From the NCBI GenBank assembly GCA_047623555.1, contig JBLHMP010000008.1, positions 4,595 to 68,594 of the forward strand: 64,000 nt of DNA, read 5' to 3'. The notes below the pieces were generated by a model that was given only the letters and a program-made list of their open reading frames with translations, had not been told where the DNA came from and searched no databases. Shown one piece after another: positions 16,239-25,742 of this stretch. This stretch comes from NORP181 sp047623555 (GTDB lineage Bacteria; Pseudomonadota; Alphaproteobacteria; Rhodobacterales; Rhodobacteraceae). The position numbers were made by a program, and so were the translations under genes. Numbering within the stretch: position 1 is the first letter of the stretch; every line of letters starts with the position of its first letter.

Positions 16239-17243
16239 ATGGCAAAAAACCCGGCATTGCGCCAACCTTTCAATATTATGATCGTCGGCCAATCTGGCCG
16301 TCTGCAATACGAAGCGTTGCTTTTCGTTGCCTCTTTGCGCGCCGCATCGCCGGATTTCGCCGGCCGGGTGTTTGTGGCCACGCCGCAAAAAAACGACAAA
16401 TGGGACCGTAATCCGCAAATCAACAATGCCGAGATTCTGGCGGCACTAAAATCCTACGGCGCCGAAAGCTTACCATTTGAAAACCTGATCTTTGGCCAAA
16501 CCTACCCCTTTGGCAACAAGATCGAGGCCCTTATGGCGATGCCCAAGGGCGAGCCCTTTGTGTTTTTTGACACCGATACGCTCATAACTGGCGACATCGA
16601 ATCGGTGCCCTTTGACTTTGATCGCCCAACCGCATCGCTGCGCCGCGAAGGTACATGGCCGCTGCCGTTGCTGTACGGCCCCGGATATGCGGGCATCTGG
16701 AAATCGCTGTATGACCGCTTTGATCTGGATTTTGAAAGCACCCTGGATACTACCCAGCCCGATGAATACTGGCGTCGCTATCTGTATTTCAACGCCGGGT
16801 TCTTTTTCTACAAATGTCCGCATGTGTTTGGCCAGCTAATGCTGGATTACATGGTTTCGATCCGCGATTTACCACCGGTAGAACTCACTGGACAAACGCT
16901 TGATCCATGGCTGGATCAGGTGGCGTTGCCCTTGGTTATCCATGCGTTGGGCGGTGGGCGTGATGCGTTACCCGAGGGCTATCTTGATGGCACGGTGAGT
17001 TGTCATTACCGGCATTTCCCGCTGCTGTATGCCCGCGAAAACGATCATGTTATCGAGGTTCTGGAAACGGTCTGCGCGCCAAACAAGCTCAAGAAAATCC
17101 TAAAGATGTATGAGCCGATTAGACGCACAATTTATCATGGACGGGGCCATAAAGTACGGGCGCTGTTTGACCGCGACCACCTGCCACGACGCGAGCAGAC
17201 CATCCGCAACCGGATCAAATCTGAAGGCTTTTGGATGCGCTAA
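16239..17243 (+). CDS. GT-A fold glycosyltransferase-like protein
   Basis: This is a 334-residue cytosolic protein without membrane spans. The start (FNIMIVGQSGRLQYEALLFV) and the acidic motif FVFFDTDTLITGD around residues 108-120 resemble the first strand and DxD metal site of GT-A nucleotide-sugar transferases. A conserved FNAGFFFYKCP near 186-196 and a LDPWLDQVALPL segment around 223-234 also fit such folds. The C-terminus is strongly basic. It stands alone between a divergent hypothetical gene and metY. The enzyme class is moderately supported; donor, acceptor and pathway are unknown. Confidence 0.6.
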   Translation: MAKNPALRQPFNIMIVGQSGRLQYEALLFVASLRAASPDFAGRVFVATPQKNDKWDRNPQINNAEILAALKSYGAESLPFENLIFGQTYPFGNKIEALMAMPKGEPFVFFDTDTLITGDIESVPFDFDRPTASLRREGTWPLPLLYGPGYAGIWKSLYDRFDLDFESTLDTTQPDEYWRRYLYFNAGFFFYKCPHVFGQLMLDYMVSIRDLPPVELTGQTLDPWLDQVALPLVIHALGGGRDALPEGYLDGTVSCHYRHFPLLYARENDHVIEVLETVCAPNKLKKILKMYEPIRRTIYHGRGHKVRALFDRDHLPRREQTIRNRIKSEGFWMR

Positions 17244-17305
17244 GGTTGCCCCGCGGCTGTCAATCGCATACCCAATGGTCAACTTTGACCTAGGGAGACG
17301 AACAG

Positions 17306-18598
17306 ATGACTGACGGACCAACTCATGGCTTTGATACGTTGCAAATTCACGCCGGTGCGCGGCCTGATCCGGCCACTGGCGCGCGCCAAACGCCGATCTA
17401 CCAGACCACGGCCTATGTGTTTCGTGATGCCGACCACGCAGCGGCGTTGTTTAATCTGCAAGAAGTTGGCTATATCTATTCACGTCTGACCAACCCAACG
17501 GTTGCGGTTTTGCAGGAACGCATTGCCACACTCGAAGGCGGCACCGGCGCGGTTTGCTGCTCGTCCGGTCATGCGGCGCAGATCATGGCGCTGTTTCCGC
17601 TGATGGCTCCTGGGCTGAATGTGGTTGTGTCCACGCGGCTTTATGGCGGCTCGGTTACCCAGTTCAGCCACACGATCAAACGCTTTGGCTGGTCCGCGAC
17701 CTTTGTTGATTTTGACGACACCGATGCGGTTAAGGCAGCGATTGACGACAACACCCGCGCGGTGTTTTGTGAATCCATCGCCAACCCCGGTGGCTATATC
17801 ACCGATCTGGACGCAATTGCCGCGATTGCGGATGAGGCCGGAATTCCGCTGATCGTCGACAACACCAGCGCCACGCCATATCTGTGCAATCCAATTAAAC
17901 ATGGCGCCACATTGGTGGTGCATTCGACCACCAAATACCTGACCGGCAACGGCACTGTCATGGGCGGGTGTGTCGTGGACAGCGGTATGTTCGATTGGTC
18001 GGCAAACGACAAATTCCCATCGCTGAGCCAGCCCGAACCGGCCTATCACGGGCTGAAATTTCACGAAACATTTGGGCCGCTGGCGTTTACCTTTCACGGC
18101 ATCGCCATTGGTCTGCGCGATCTGGGCATGACCATGAACCCACAGGCGGCGCATTACACGCTGATGGGCACCGAAACCCTGTCACTGCGTATGCAACGCC
18201 ATGTCGAGAACGCGGAAAAGCTGGCCAAATGGCTCGAGGCGGATGACCGGGTCGATTATGTGACCTATGCCGGGCTGAAATCGTCGCCCTATTACGACCG
18301 GATTGCCAAAATTTGCCCCAAAGGCGCCGGTGGCCTGTTCACCTTTGCGGTTAAGGGCGGTTATGACGCCTGTATCAAACTGGTGAATGCGCTCGAGATT
18401 TTCTCGCATGTGGCCAATCTTGGCGATACGCGGTCATTGATCATCCATTCGGCATCAACCACGCACCGGCAATTGACGGCCGAGCAACAGGAAGCAGCGG
18501 GTGCCGGCCCCAATGTGGTGCGCCTGTCAATTGGCATCGAAGACATTAACGATCTGATTGCCGATATGGATCAGGCGCTGGCCGTTGCGTCCAGCTAA
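17306..18598 (+). CDS. metY: O-acetylhomoserine aminocarboxypropyltransferase (sulfhydrylase)
   Basis: This 430-residue PLP enzyme of the Cys/Met metabolism family makes homocysteine (or methionine) from O-acetylhomoserine and sulfide (or methanethiol). TRLYGGS lies near residues 109-115; the PLP lysine is in VVHSTTKYLTGNG (about K211), preceded by IVDNTSATPYLCNP. The C-terminal block FSHVANLGDTRSLIIHSAST is diagnostic of the MetY branch. AGGGAGA is suitably spaced before ATG 17306. The gene appears monocistronic and ends in a tandem hairpin region. Confidence 0.9.
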   Translation: MTDGPTHGFDTLQIHAGARPDPATGARQTPIYQTTAYVFRDADHAAALFNLQEVGYIYSRLTNPTVAVLQERIATLEGGTGAVCCSSGHAAQIMALFPLMAPGLNVVVSTRLYGGSVTQFSHTIKRFGWSATFVDFDDTDAVKAAIDDNTRAVFCESIANPGGYITDLDAIAAIADEAGIPLIVDNTSATPYLCNPIKHGATLVVHSTTKYLTGNGTVMGGCVVDSGMFDWSANDKFPSLSQPEPAYHGLKFHETFGPLAFTFHGIAIGLRDLGMTMNPQAAHYTLMGTETLSLRMQRHVENAEKLAKWLEADDRVDYVTYAGLKSSPYYDRIAKICPKGAGGLFTFAVKGGYDACIKLVNALEIFSHVANLGDTRSLIIHSASTTHRQLTAEQQEAAGAGPNVVRLSIGIEDINDLIADMDQALAVASS

Positions 18599-18600
18599 GT

Positions 18601-18688
18601 AACTGTTGTGGTGGGGCCGGTTTTAGCCCCACGCACCGCTAGGTAAATGTTGTGGCGGGGCCGGTTTTGGCCCCGCGCATTGCTAGTT
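18601..18688. repeat. Tandem 44-bp repeat, each copy with a GGGGCC/GCCCC hairpin
   Basis: Two imperfect 44-bp copies follow metY (18601-18644 and 18645-18688). Each holds a hairpin, GTGGGGCC-GGTTTTA-GCCCCAC in the first and GCGGGGCC-GGTTTTG-GCCCCGC in the second. The second copy covers the stop codon of the convergent SIMPL gene. They probably act as a double, bidirectional terminator. Confidence 0.65.
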
Positions 18689-19372
18689 TTCGATCTGGAA
18701 AACCATGGTGACGGACGCGTTAATCGTCACTTCTCCGGCCGCAATTGCGCCCCCGGATTCGCGTGCCGAGGCCATCATCATCGGCTGCCCCCGCCCGCCC
18801 TGTTCAGTGATCGACAACACCATCCCCAACGACACACCCGCCGCCGAGGTCAGCAATTTTGCGCTCGCCGTTGCATCCGCGACCGCGGCCTGTTGGGCCT
18901 TTTCGCTCAAAGGATCCGGGTTCTGAATCGAAAACTGCAAACCACTGAAATCATTGGCACCATCGGCGATCACCGCATCCAGAACACCGCCTAATTTGGC
19001 CAGATCCCGAATTCGGACCAGCACCATATTTGAGGCCTGAAAACCGGTAATCTTTGAGGTTCCGTTTGAATCACTGCTTCGGTTTGACCAGACAGGGCGG
19101 ATAGAAAACTGTTGCGTTTGCATGTCACGACCGGCAATTTCCATGCCCTCAAGGCGGTCCAGAATGGCGGCCACAGCATTGGACGTCGCGGCCATTGCCA
19201 CGGCGGCATCAACGTCCTCGTTGGTGACGCCAAGGGTGATCGTCGCCATATCGGGCGCAGCGGCGATCTCGCCAGTTCCGGTCACAGTAATTTGGCGCGG
19301 CGCCGGTTCACTTGACACGGTCCCGGCAATTGTCAGGGACATCGCTGTGAGGATGAATAGCAGTCTTTTCAT
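18683..19372 (-). CDS. SIMPL (DUF541) domain exported protein
   Basis: This protein of about 229 residues has a signal peptide (MKRLLFILTAMSLTIAGTVS). A SIMPL/DUF541 domain follows, with the typical openings ITVTGTGEIAAAPDMATI and LGVTNEDVDAAVAMA. The function of the family is poorly defined; members such as E. coli YggE are linked to oxidative stress. ATG 19372 has AAGGAAAA upstream. It is convergent with metY across the tandem hairpins and divergent from the PilM-like gene. The family call is strong, the role unknown. Confidence 0.8.
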   Translation of the reverse strand: MKRLLFILTAMSLTIAGTVSSEPAPRQITVTGTGEIAAAPDMATITLGVTNEDVDAAVAMAATSNAVAAILDRLEGMEIAGRDMQTQQFSIRPVWSNRSSDSNGTSKITGFQASNMVLVRIRDLAKLGGVLDAVIADGANDFSGLQFSIQNPDPLSEKAQQAAVADATASAKLLTSAAGVSLGMVLSITEQGGRGQPMMMASARESGGAIAAGEVTINASVTMVFQIEN

Positions 19373-19540
19373 TCGACTTTTCCTTGTTTGAGCGCATGAT
19401 GTTGGGCCAGAATGCGCCAGCCAAACGACCCCTTGCAATGGTAAGTGGTGTGTTTTTCTTTTCCTCGGCAAAATCCTGCTCTAAACTAAACCCTGAGAGC
19501 GCAAGTCGTGCTCTGCAAATTGTTATGGAATTGCCGTTAT

Positions 19541-21970
19541 ATGAAACCGGGTTTCGCGCTCTCTTTGTCATTCGAAGGTATCTCACTGTTGCACCGTGCC
19601 GCTGGCGGTTGGCGCACGGTGGGAGAAGTCACGCTGGAAAGCGCCGATCTAAGCCCGGCATTGGCCGAGCTGCGCGACAAGGCCGGGCGGCTGGAGCCGG
19701 ATGGTCTGGCCTGCAAGCTGATTATCCCCAACGAGCAAATTCGCTATCTGACTGTTGAAACCGGCGGCGCCGAGGATGGCCTGCGCACCGAAATGGTGTT
19801 GGCAGCATTGGACGGCGCCACGCCTTATCCAGTGTCCGATCTGGCCTTTGACTTCTCAATTGAGGGCGACATGACCCATATCGCGGCGGTGGCCCGCGAA
19901 ACATTGGCCGAAGCCGAAGCCTTTGCGGTCGAGCATTTGTTCAACCCGGTCAGCTTTGTCGCGGTTCCCGGTGATAATCTATACCTGGGGGAGCCGAATT
20001 TCGGCCCGACCTCGCACGCGGCAGAGTTCCTTGGCGGTGACCGCGCCGATGCAGATCATATCGCGGTTGTTGTCATTGGCATGGCCGATATTCCTAAATT
20101 TGTGCCAAAGCCAGAACCCGAATTACCGGTGGCCGGGTTTGCAACCCGCCGGCGCAGAACCCCTGTGGCAGATCCTGTTTTGGTCCTTGATTCGTCAATG
20201 AACACTCTGGTTAAAACTGTTATTGAACCCACGCCCGAAGCGATCCCCAAGGCACCTAGCCCAATTCCGGCCCCCATCTCAGCGCCGATTTCAGCCCCAA
20301 TCGCAGCCGCCAAAAGACCCGAGATTAGCGAATCACAACCGGCAACCACGGCCCCATCATTGGAGGGCGCAACACGTCAGCAAGATGTGCCTGCCCCGGT
20401 TTCAATCGACGATTCAGATGCAAGCGGGGCCCCGGCGGTTGCCGTTCCCCTGGCCAAGCCTTTGGCCACATTTGCCGAAGAACAACCGCGACCAAAGGTG
20501 GAAATACCTGAGAAAAAGACCAGTTTTCTGAGCCGCCGCAAAGACAAAAAGACGGCCGTTGCCGCCGCTACACCGCATCGCGTGGCGCCAGTGGAAATGT
20601 CGGCAGTTCCAGCAGCGGACGAAGAACAGCGCATGACGGTGTTTGGGGCACGCACGGACCCCGATGTTGGCGGAAAACCCCGCTATCTTGGGTTGGTTCT
20701 GACTGCGGTGTTGTTGTTGTTTTTGGCAGGAATTGCCGCCTGGGCATCCTTGTTTATGGACACCAAACTGTCACGTTGGCTGTTCCTTGATCCTGCGGAT
20801 TACGAATTGGCCGCCGAACCGGAACCCACACAAGAGCCGCCAATTACCGCTGACACACAGACATCTGAGGCGCAGTTGCCCGCTCAGGAATCTCTTATTG
20901 AGGACCCAGTCGTTGCCGCTTTGCCGCCTGCTGAGCCAGATTTATCCGACACCGACGCCGCAGTTCTGGACGCGCTGCGCGCGACCGCAGAAAATGCCGA
21001 GACCGACATCGCGGCTATGGGCATCGCAGTTATGAAAGCCGTGGAAATCAGCGGGCAAGACACCCAGAAAACTCTGGAGACCCCAGCAATCATTGGGCTG
21101 GACGACCTTTATATAGCCTCAATTGATCGCACGGACCTATCCCATGACGCGGTGGCCTTGCCGTCATTAGCCAGCCTGCAAACCGACGTTATGCCCGGAT
21201 CAATCAGCTCGCCCGCGGCGGCCGATACCAAATTTGCACTGGATGAACGCGGCCTGGTGACCCCCACAGTCAACGGTACGGTTAATCCGGACGGGGTGAT
21301 TGTGTATCTGGGGCAACTGCCTGCCCGCCCACCCCCGACACCTGCACGTGATGACCCCGAGGCTGAACAGCAAGATGTGCAAAATTATCTCGCCACACTG
21401 CGCCCACTGGCACGACCCGACAATTTGATGGAATTGGTCGAACGCGCCAGGCTTGGAGGGCTGACCCGCGCCGAACTGGGACGCGTGCGCCCTTTGATGC
21501 GCCCTGAGCGGCCGGTGATTGCCGAAGTTGCCCCCGAAACTGTCCCTGTGGCAGAGCCAGAGGCCGAAGCCACGGGCACCAAGCTGGCAGTTGCGATATC
21601 AGTCAAACCGCTGGCCCGGCCAAAGGGTCTGGCCAAGACGAAACAAACCGCGAATTTGGGCTCGGTTGCGGCTATCACGCAGGTTGCAACAATCGCTCCG
21701 CGCACGGTTAAGCCAAGCATTCCATCCTCGGCGTCAGTGGCGCGCCAAGCGACGTTGGATAATGCTATCAACCTGCGTAAAATAAATTTGATCGGGGTCT
21801 ATGGCACCTCGGCCAACCGCCGTGCTTTGGTACGGTTGCCAAGCGGGCGGTACAAAAAGATCAAGGTCGGTGACAGAATTGACGGCGGTCAGGTTCTGGC
21901 CATCAGCGACAGCGAATTGCGCTATCAAAAAGCTGGCCGCAACATGACGTTAAAAATCCCCAACGGTTAG
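19541..21970 (+). CDS. Large PilM/GspL-like plus PilP/GspC-like membrane protein
   Basis: This protein of about 809 residues has an unusual build. The N-terminal 170 residues (AALDGATPYPVSDLAFDFS, VAAVARETLAEAEAFA) resemble the actin-like cytoplasmic domain of PilM or GspL. A Pro/Ala-rich linker follows, then one membrane span near residues 382-406 (LGLVLTAVLLLFLAGIAAW). After it comes another long low-complexity, probably periplasmic region. A C-terminal block of about 65 residues (NLIGVYGTSANRRALVRLPS, KIKVGDRIDGGQVLAI) resembles the homology region of PilP/GspC. ATG 19541 is chosen; a GTG eleven codons upstream is possible. Rhodobacterales homologues often carry unhelpful names. A scaffold linking cytosol to envelope is a reasonable inference. 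Confidence 0.6.
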   Translation: MKPGFALSLSFEGISLLHRAAGGWRTVGEVTLESADLSPALAELRDKAGRLEPDGLACKLIIPNEQIRYLTVETGGAEDGLRTEMVLAALDGATPYPVSDLAFDFSIEGDMTHIAAVARETLAEAEAFAVEHLFNPVSFVAVPGDNLYLGEPNFGPTSHAAEFLGGDRADADHIAVVVIGMADIPKFVPKPEPELPVAGFATRRRRTPVADPVLVLDSSMNTLVKTVIEPTPEAIPKAPSPIPAPISAPISAPIAAAKRPEISESQPATTAPSLEGATRQQDVPAPVSIDDSDASGAPAVAVPLAKPLATFAEEQPRPKVEIPEKKTSFLSRRKDKKTAVAAATPHRVAPVEMSAVPAADEEQRMTVFGARTDPDVGGKPRYLGLVLTAVLLLFLAGIAAWASLFMDTKLSRWLFLDPADYELAAEPEPTQEPPITADTQTSEAQLPAQESLIEDPVVAALPPAEPDLSDTDAAVLDALRATAENAETDIAAMGIAVMKAVEISGQDTQKTLETPAIIGLDDLYIASIDRTDLSHDAVALPSLASLQTDVMPGSISSPAAADTKFALDERGLVTPTVNGTVNPDGVIVYLGQLPARPPPTPARDDPEAEQQDVQNYLATLRPLARPDNLMELVERARLGGLTRAELGRVRPLMRPERPVIAEVAPETVPVAEPEAEATGTKLAVAISVKPLARPKGLAKTKQTANLGSVAAITQVATIAPRTVKPSIPSSASVARQATLDNAINLRKINLIGVYGTSANRRALVRLPSGRYKKIKVGDRIDGGQVLAISDSELRYQKAGRNMTLKIPNG

Positions 21971-22006
21971 GTGTTTTCATTTCTAGAGAATGGGCGGGAT
22001 ATGCAT

Positions 22007-22042
22007 AAGCATCGCAGGTTTTGCCTCTGCGATGCTTATTTT
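22007..22042 (+). terminator. Terminator hairpin after the PilM/PilP-like gene
   Basis: AAGCATCGCAG (22007-22017) and CTGCGATGCTT (22027-22037) form a perfect 11-bp stem with a 9-base loop, followed by ATTTTG. It lies 36 bases after the stop and probably ends that transcript. Confidence 0.65.
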
Positions 22043-22075
22043 GCCTCCGGCGGGGATATTTATAGAAAGAAAAAA
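22039..22075. repeat. Dispersed intergenic element, copy 1 (core CCTCCGGCGGGGATAT)
   Basis: A 23-bp stretch at 22039-22061 containing CCTCCGGCGGGGATAT recurs exactly at 34440-34462 (inverted) and 45406-45428. Each copy is followed, in repeat orientation, by an A-rich tail. All copies are intergenic. The CCTCCGGCGG core is a short palindrome. Confidence 0.75.
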
Positions 22076-22101
22076 GCCGGGGGGCCGATGTTAGGCCCCA
22101 A
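22071..22101 (-). terminator. Terminator of hppD
   Basis: On the minus strand GGGGCC-TAACATC-GGCCCC is followed by CCGGCTTTTTT. The stem plus T-run lies about 15 bases after the hppD stop codon. The same region holds three near-copies of GTTAGGCG on the plus strand. Confidence 0.6.
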
Positions 22102-22116
22102 CGTTAGGCGACGATG

Positions 22117-23211
22117 TTAGGCGATTATGATTTCCCCATTGTCAATCTGTTCCTGTTCTATGGATTCAAACAGGGCTTTGAAATTGCCTTCGCCAAAGCC
22201 GTCGTCGCCTTTGCGCTGGATGAACTCAAAAAAGATCGGGCCGATCACGGTTTTTGAGAATATTTGCAGCAGAATGCGGGTTTCGCCGCCGTCTACAACG
22301 CCCTCGCCGTCGATCAGGATGCCGAATTCCTTCATCTTATCCAGCGGTTCATCGTGGTCGTGCACGCGGGTTTTGCTCAGATTGTAATAGGCATCCGGCG
22401 GGCCTGGCATGAATTTTACGCCCTTGTCAGCGATCAGATCCGTCGAGGCATAGATGTCATCAGTCCCAACCGCGATATGCTGGATGCCTTCGCCTTTGTA
22501 TTTTTTCAGATAGGCGACGATCTGCCCGGTTTCACCGCGATCCTCGTTGATTGGGATGCGAATACGACCACAGGGCGAGGTCAGCGCCCGGCTGAACAAA
22601 CCGGAATGTTTGCCCTGAATGTCAAAGAACCGGATTTGTTTGAAATTGAACAGATCGCTATAAAACGCGAACCATTTGTCCATGTTGCCCTTGAACACGT
22701 TATGGGTCAGGTGATCGAGGTAAAAGAACCCGTCGCCGCCTGGTTTGGACTGCTCAAGCCAGTTGAATTCGGCGTTGTAGGGGCTGGTTTCGTAATATTG
22801 GTCGATGAAGTAGATTAGCGATCCGCCAATGCCTTTGATCGCTGGCACGTCCATGGTTTTATCGTCGCCCAAATAGGGTTCTGCGCCTTTGGAAACTGCG
22901 TGATCGAATGCAATCTGCGCGTCTACCACACGCCAGCCCATCGAGGGCGCACAGGGTCCGTGTTCGTCAACAAACCGTGCGGCAAAGCTCTCTGGTTCGG
23001 CGTTCAGCACATAGGTGATGTCGCCCTGCTGCCACAGCTCAACCGCTTTGGTTTTATGCCGGGCGGTTAGCGCATAGCCCATGCGAGCAAACAGATCGCG
23101 CAGCTCTTGCGGATCGGCGTGCGAGAACTCAACAAATTCAAAGCCATCGGTGCCCGCGGGATTATCGTCGCTAATCTGTGATTTTGGTGCGCTATGCGGA
23201 AAAGGGCCCAT
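22117..23211 (-). CDS. hppD: 4-hydroxyphenylpyruvate dioxygenase
   Basis: This non-heme iron enzyme of about 364 residues converts 4-hydroxyphenylpyruvate to homogentisate in tyrosine breakdown. The C-terminal vicinal-oxygen-chelate domain supplies the two His and one Glu: the first His in LDHLTHNVFKGNM, the second in GIQHIAVGTDDI and the Glu in PIFFEFIQRKGDDGFGEGNF. The start ATG 23211 has AGGAGACAT upstream. The gene is divergent from an Lrp-family regulator, a common arrangement in which the regulator responds to an aromatic amino acid. Length and motifs are standard. Confidence 0.93.
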   Translation of the reverse strand: MGPFPHSAPKSQISDDNPAGTDGFEFVEFSHADPQELRDLFARMGYALTARHKTKAVELWQQGDITYVLNAEPESFAARFVDEHGPCAPSMGWRVVDAQIAFDHAVSKGAEPYLGDDKTMDVPAIKGIGGSLIYFIDQYYETSPYNAEFNWLEQSKPGGDGFFYLDHLTHNVFKGNMDKWFAFYSDLFNFKQIRFFDIQGKHSGLFSRALTSPCGRIRIPINEDRGETGQIVAYLKKYKGEGIQHIAVGTDDIYASTDLIADKGVKFMPGPPDAYYNLSKTRVHDHDEPLDKMKEFGILIDGEGVVDGGETRILLQIFSKTVIGPIFFEFIQRKGDDGFGEGNFKALFESIEQEQIDNGEIIIA

Positions 23212-23352
23212 TGTGATGTCTCCTGTTGAATGTATTTGCTGAATGTTAAATAAGCGCAATACGATGCTTTTTCCGCGCGTAATTCGGTGTGAAATGTGAT
23301 AATTTTGCGCAAACCCCGCGTGATATGGAACTAATTCAGGAAACTGCCGCAT

Positions 23353-23808
23353 ATGCTGGATACATCAGACACAAGACTGCTGGCCGCCCTGCAAAAGGAT
23401 GCCCATTTGACCGCCCACCAACTGGGCGAAATGCTGAACCTGTCGGCCAGTCAGGCGGGTCGTCGCCGACAACGGCTTGAGGCTGAGGGCTATATTCAGG
23501 GCTATTCAGCGCGGCTTGATCCGCAAAAGCTTGGCCTGCATGTGCAGGGTTTTGTTCAGGTGCATCTGAATGTGCATGGACCCGAGCAATCCGCCAGTTT
23601 CGCGCGATTGGTCAATCTGCGCCCCGAAATCACCAGTGTCTGGACCATGACCGGGGATGCCGATTATTTGCTGCGGGTGTATTGCGCTGACCTTCCGGCG
23701 TTGAACACCCTGCTGCACGAGGTATTATTGCCGCATCCGGCTGTGTCGCGGGTGCAAAGCCAAATCGTTATGGACCAATTGAAACGCGACGCGCCGTTGC
23801 CGACGTAA
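23353..23808 (+). CDS. Lrp/AsnC family transcriptional regulator
   Basis: This 151-residue regulator has an N-terminal winged HTH (about 4-60; LLAALQKDAHLTAHQLGEML then SASQAGRRRQRLEAEGYI) and a C-terminal RAM ligand/oligomerisation domain (GFVQVHLNVHG, VWTMTGDADYLLRVYC). It is divergent from hppD with 141 bases between the starts, so it probably controls tyrosine degradation in response to an aromatic amino acid. It may also be co-transcribed with the antiporter gene 15 bases downstream. Confidence 0.87.
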   Translation: MLDTSDTRLLAALQKDAHLTAHQLGEMLNLSASQAGRRRQRLEAEGYIQGYSARLDPQKLGLHVQGFVQVHLNVHGPEQSASFARLVNLRPEITSVWTMTGDADYLLRVYCADLPALNTLLHEVLLPHPAVSRVQSQIVMDQLKRDAPLPT

Positions 23809-23823
23809 GAAAGACGAATCCAC

Positions 23824-25701
23824 ATGGAAACCATCCTGTTTCAGGCCTCGATCTATCTGGCCGCTGCGGTCATCGCGGTGCCCATTGCGGCGCGTTTAGG
23901 GCTGGGGTCGGTGCTGGGGTATCTCGCCGCTGGGATCATTATCGGCCCGATGTTGGGGCTGATTGGTTCCGATATCGAAGACTTGAGGCATTTTGCCGAA
24001 TTTGGCATCATCATGATGCTGTTCCTGATCGGGCTTGAGCTGGACCCTCGCGCCCTTTGGGACATGCGGCACCGGCTGATTGGCATGGGCGGTTTGCAAG
24101 TCGTACTGAGTACGCTGGCACTGATGTTGGCGGCGATGGCGATGGGGCAGCCGTGGAATATATCGCTGGCGATTGGCCTGGCGCTGTCGTTATCTTCGAC
24201 CGCGATCGTGCTGCAAACCCTGTCGGAAAAGGGGCTGATGCAGACCGGAGGCGGGCGGGCATCGTTTTCGGTGCTGCTGACGCAGGACATCGCGGTGATC
24301 CCGATTCTGGCGTTTTTGCCGTTGTTGGCGGGCGATGCCGTGCTTCAGATTGCCAATGACGGGTCGATACAACGTGGTCTGGCCAATGTCGCATCCGAAC
24401 ACGGCAAACTGTCGCTGGTTCAGGGGTTGCCCGGATGGGGCGTGACCCTGGTGACTATTGGCATGGTTGGCTTTGTCATTTTGGCGGGCATCTATTTGAC
24501 CCGCCCGGTGTTCAAATTCATCCATTCGGCGCATCTGCGCGAGATGTATACCGCGCTGGCGCTGCTGATCGTGGTGGGGATTTCGTTCCTGATGCTGCTG
24601 GTCGGCCTGTCCCCTGCATTGGGCGCATTTCTGGCCGGGGTGGTTCTGGCCAACAGCGAATTTCGCCATGAACTGGAAAGCGATTTACAGCCATTCAAAG
24701 GCCTGCTGTTGGGGTTGTTTTTCATCACCGTTGGCGCCGGCATCAATTTCACCGCCTTTTTTGCCGATATGGGCGACCTGATCGGGCTGGCGTTGCTGGT
24801 GATTCTGGCCAAGGGCATGGTGCTGTATGTAATTGGCCGGGCCTTTCATCTAAATGGTCGGGACCGGTGGCTGTTCACGCTAGGCCTGGCGCAGGCTGGC
24901 GAATTTGGCTTTGTGCTGGTTGCCTTTTCGGTGCAACATAATGTGCTGCCGGTGGCGTTGTCAGAAAAGCTGTTGTTGGTGATCGCCTTGTCGATGCTGA
25001 TCACGCCGCTGCTGTTTATCCTGTACGAATTTCTGTCGCGCCGCATGTCATCGCCGAAAAAGGAAAACCAGACCGACACCATCGACGAACAAGGCCCCGT
25101 TATCATTGCCGGCATTGGCCGCTTTGGACAGATCGTCAATCGGTTGGTACAGGCAAGCGGGTTTAAAACCGTGGTGCTGGATCACGACATGCAGACCATC
25201 CAATTGATGCGCCGCTTTGGTGTCAAAGGGTTTTTGGGCGATCCGACCCGGCCCGAGCTGCTCAAGGCGGCGGGCCTGCCGGATGCCCGGGTGCTGGTGG
25301 TGGCGATGGATGACAAGGCGTCAGTGACCCGGTTGGTGACCTATGCGCGGCGCGAGCACCCTGCTCTGCACATCGTGGCGCGGGCCCGGGATCGCAATCA
25401 TGTGTTTGAACTATATGCCGCCGGGGCCGATGATATCGTGCGCGAAATGTTTGACAGCTCATTGCGTGCCGGGCGTTATGTCCTGGAGAATGTTGGGTTG
25501 TCAGAGTTCGAAGCCGCTGAGGCCGAATCAACATTTTATGCCCATGACCGTCATTCAATCCGGCAGTTGGCCGAGGTATGGGACCCGAAAATATCGCCAG
25601 CCGACAATGCGGCCTATATCGCCCGCGCCAAAGAGCTGGAAAAAGATCTTGAGGTCGCCTTGCTGGCCCGCGCCGCCGAAAATGAGGCCAAAAAGGCCTG
25701 A
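23824..25701 (+). CDS. CPA2-family cation/proton antiporter (Kef type)
   Basis: This 625-residue inner-membrane antiporter has about twelve to thirteen hydrophobic helices in residues 1-400 (motifs GIIMMLFLIGLELDP, SLSSTAIVLQTL, GAFLAGVVLANSEFRHELE). A cytosolic RCK/TrkA-N domain covers about 420-540 with the nucleotide motif IIAGIGRFGQIVNRLV. It exchanges K+ or Na+ for H+, and NAD(H) or glutathione conjugates usually gate this class. It lies 15 bases behind the Lrp gene. KefB and KefC cannot be told apart here. It ends opposite cobT. Confidence 0.85.
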   Translation: METILFQASIYLAAAVIAVPIAARLGLGSVLGYLAAGIIIGPMLGLIGSDIEDLRHFAEFGIIMMLFLIGLELDPRALWDMRHRLIGMGGLQVVLSTLALMLAAMAMGQPWNISLAIGLALSLSSTAIVLQTLSEKGLMQTGGGRASFSVLLTQDIAVIPILAFLPLLAGDAVLQIANDGSIQRGLANVASEHGKLSLVQGLPGWGVTLVTIGMVGFVILAGIYLTRPVFKFIHSAHLREMYTALALLIVVGISFLMLLVGLSPALGAFLAGVVLANSEFRHELESDLQPFKGLLLGLFFITVGAGINFTAFFADMGDLIGLALLVILAKGMVLYVIGRAFHLNGRDRWLFTLGLAQAGEFGFVLVAFSVQHNVLPVALSEKLLLVIALSMLITPLLFILYEFLSRRMSSPKKENQTDTIDEQGPVIIAGIGRFGQIVNRLVQASGFKTVVLDHDMQTIQLMRRFGVKGFLGDPTRPELLKAAGLPDARVLVVAMDDKASVTRLVTYARREHPALHIVARARDRNHVFELYAAGADDIVREMFDSSLRAGRYVLENVGLSEFEAAEAESTFYAHDRHSIRQLAEVWDPKISPADNAAYIARAKELEKDLEVALLARAAENEAKKA

Positions 25702-25742
25702 CCCAGGGCGTGTTGTGTTCCTTTGGATTCAGACATTTATTG

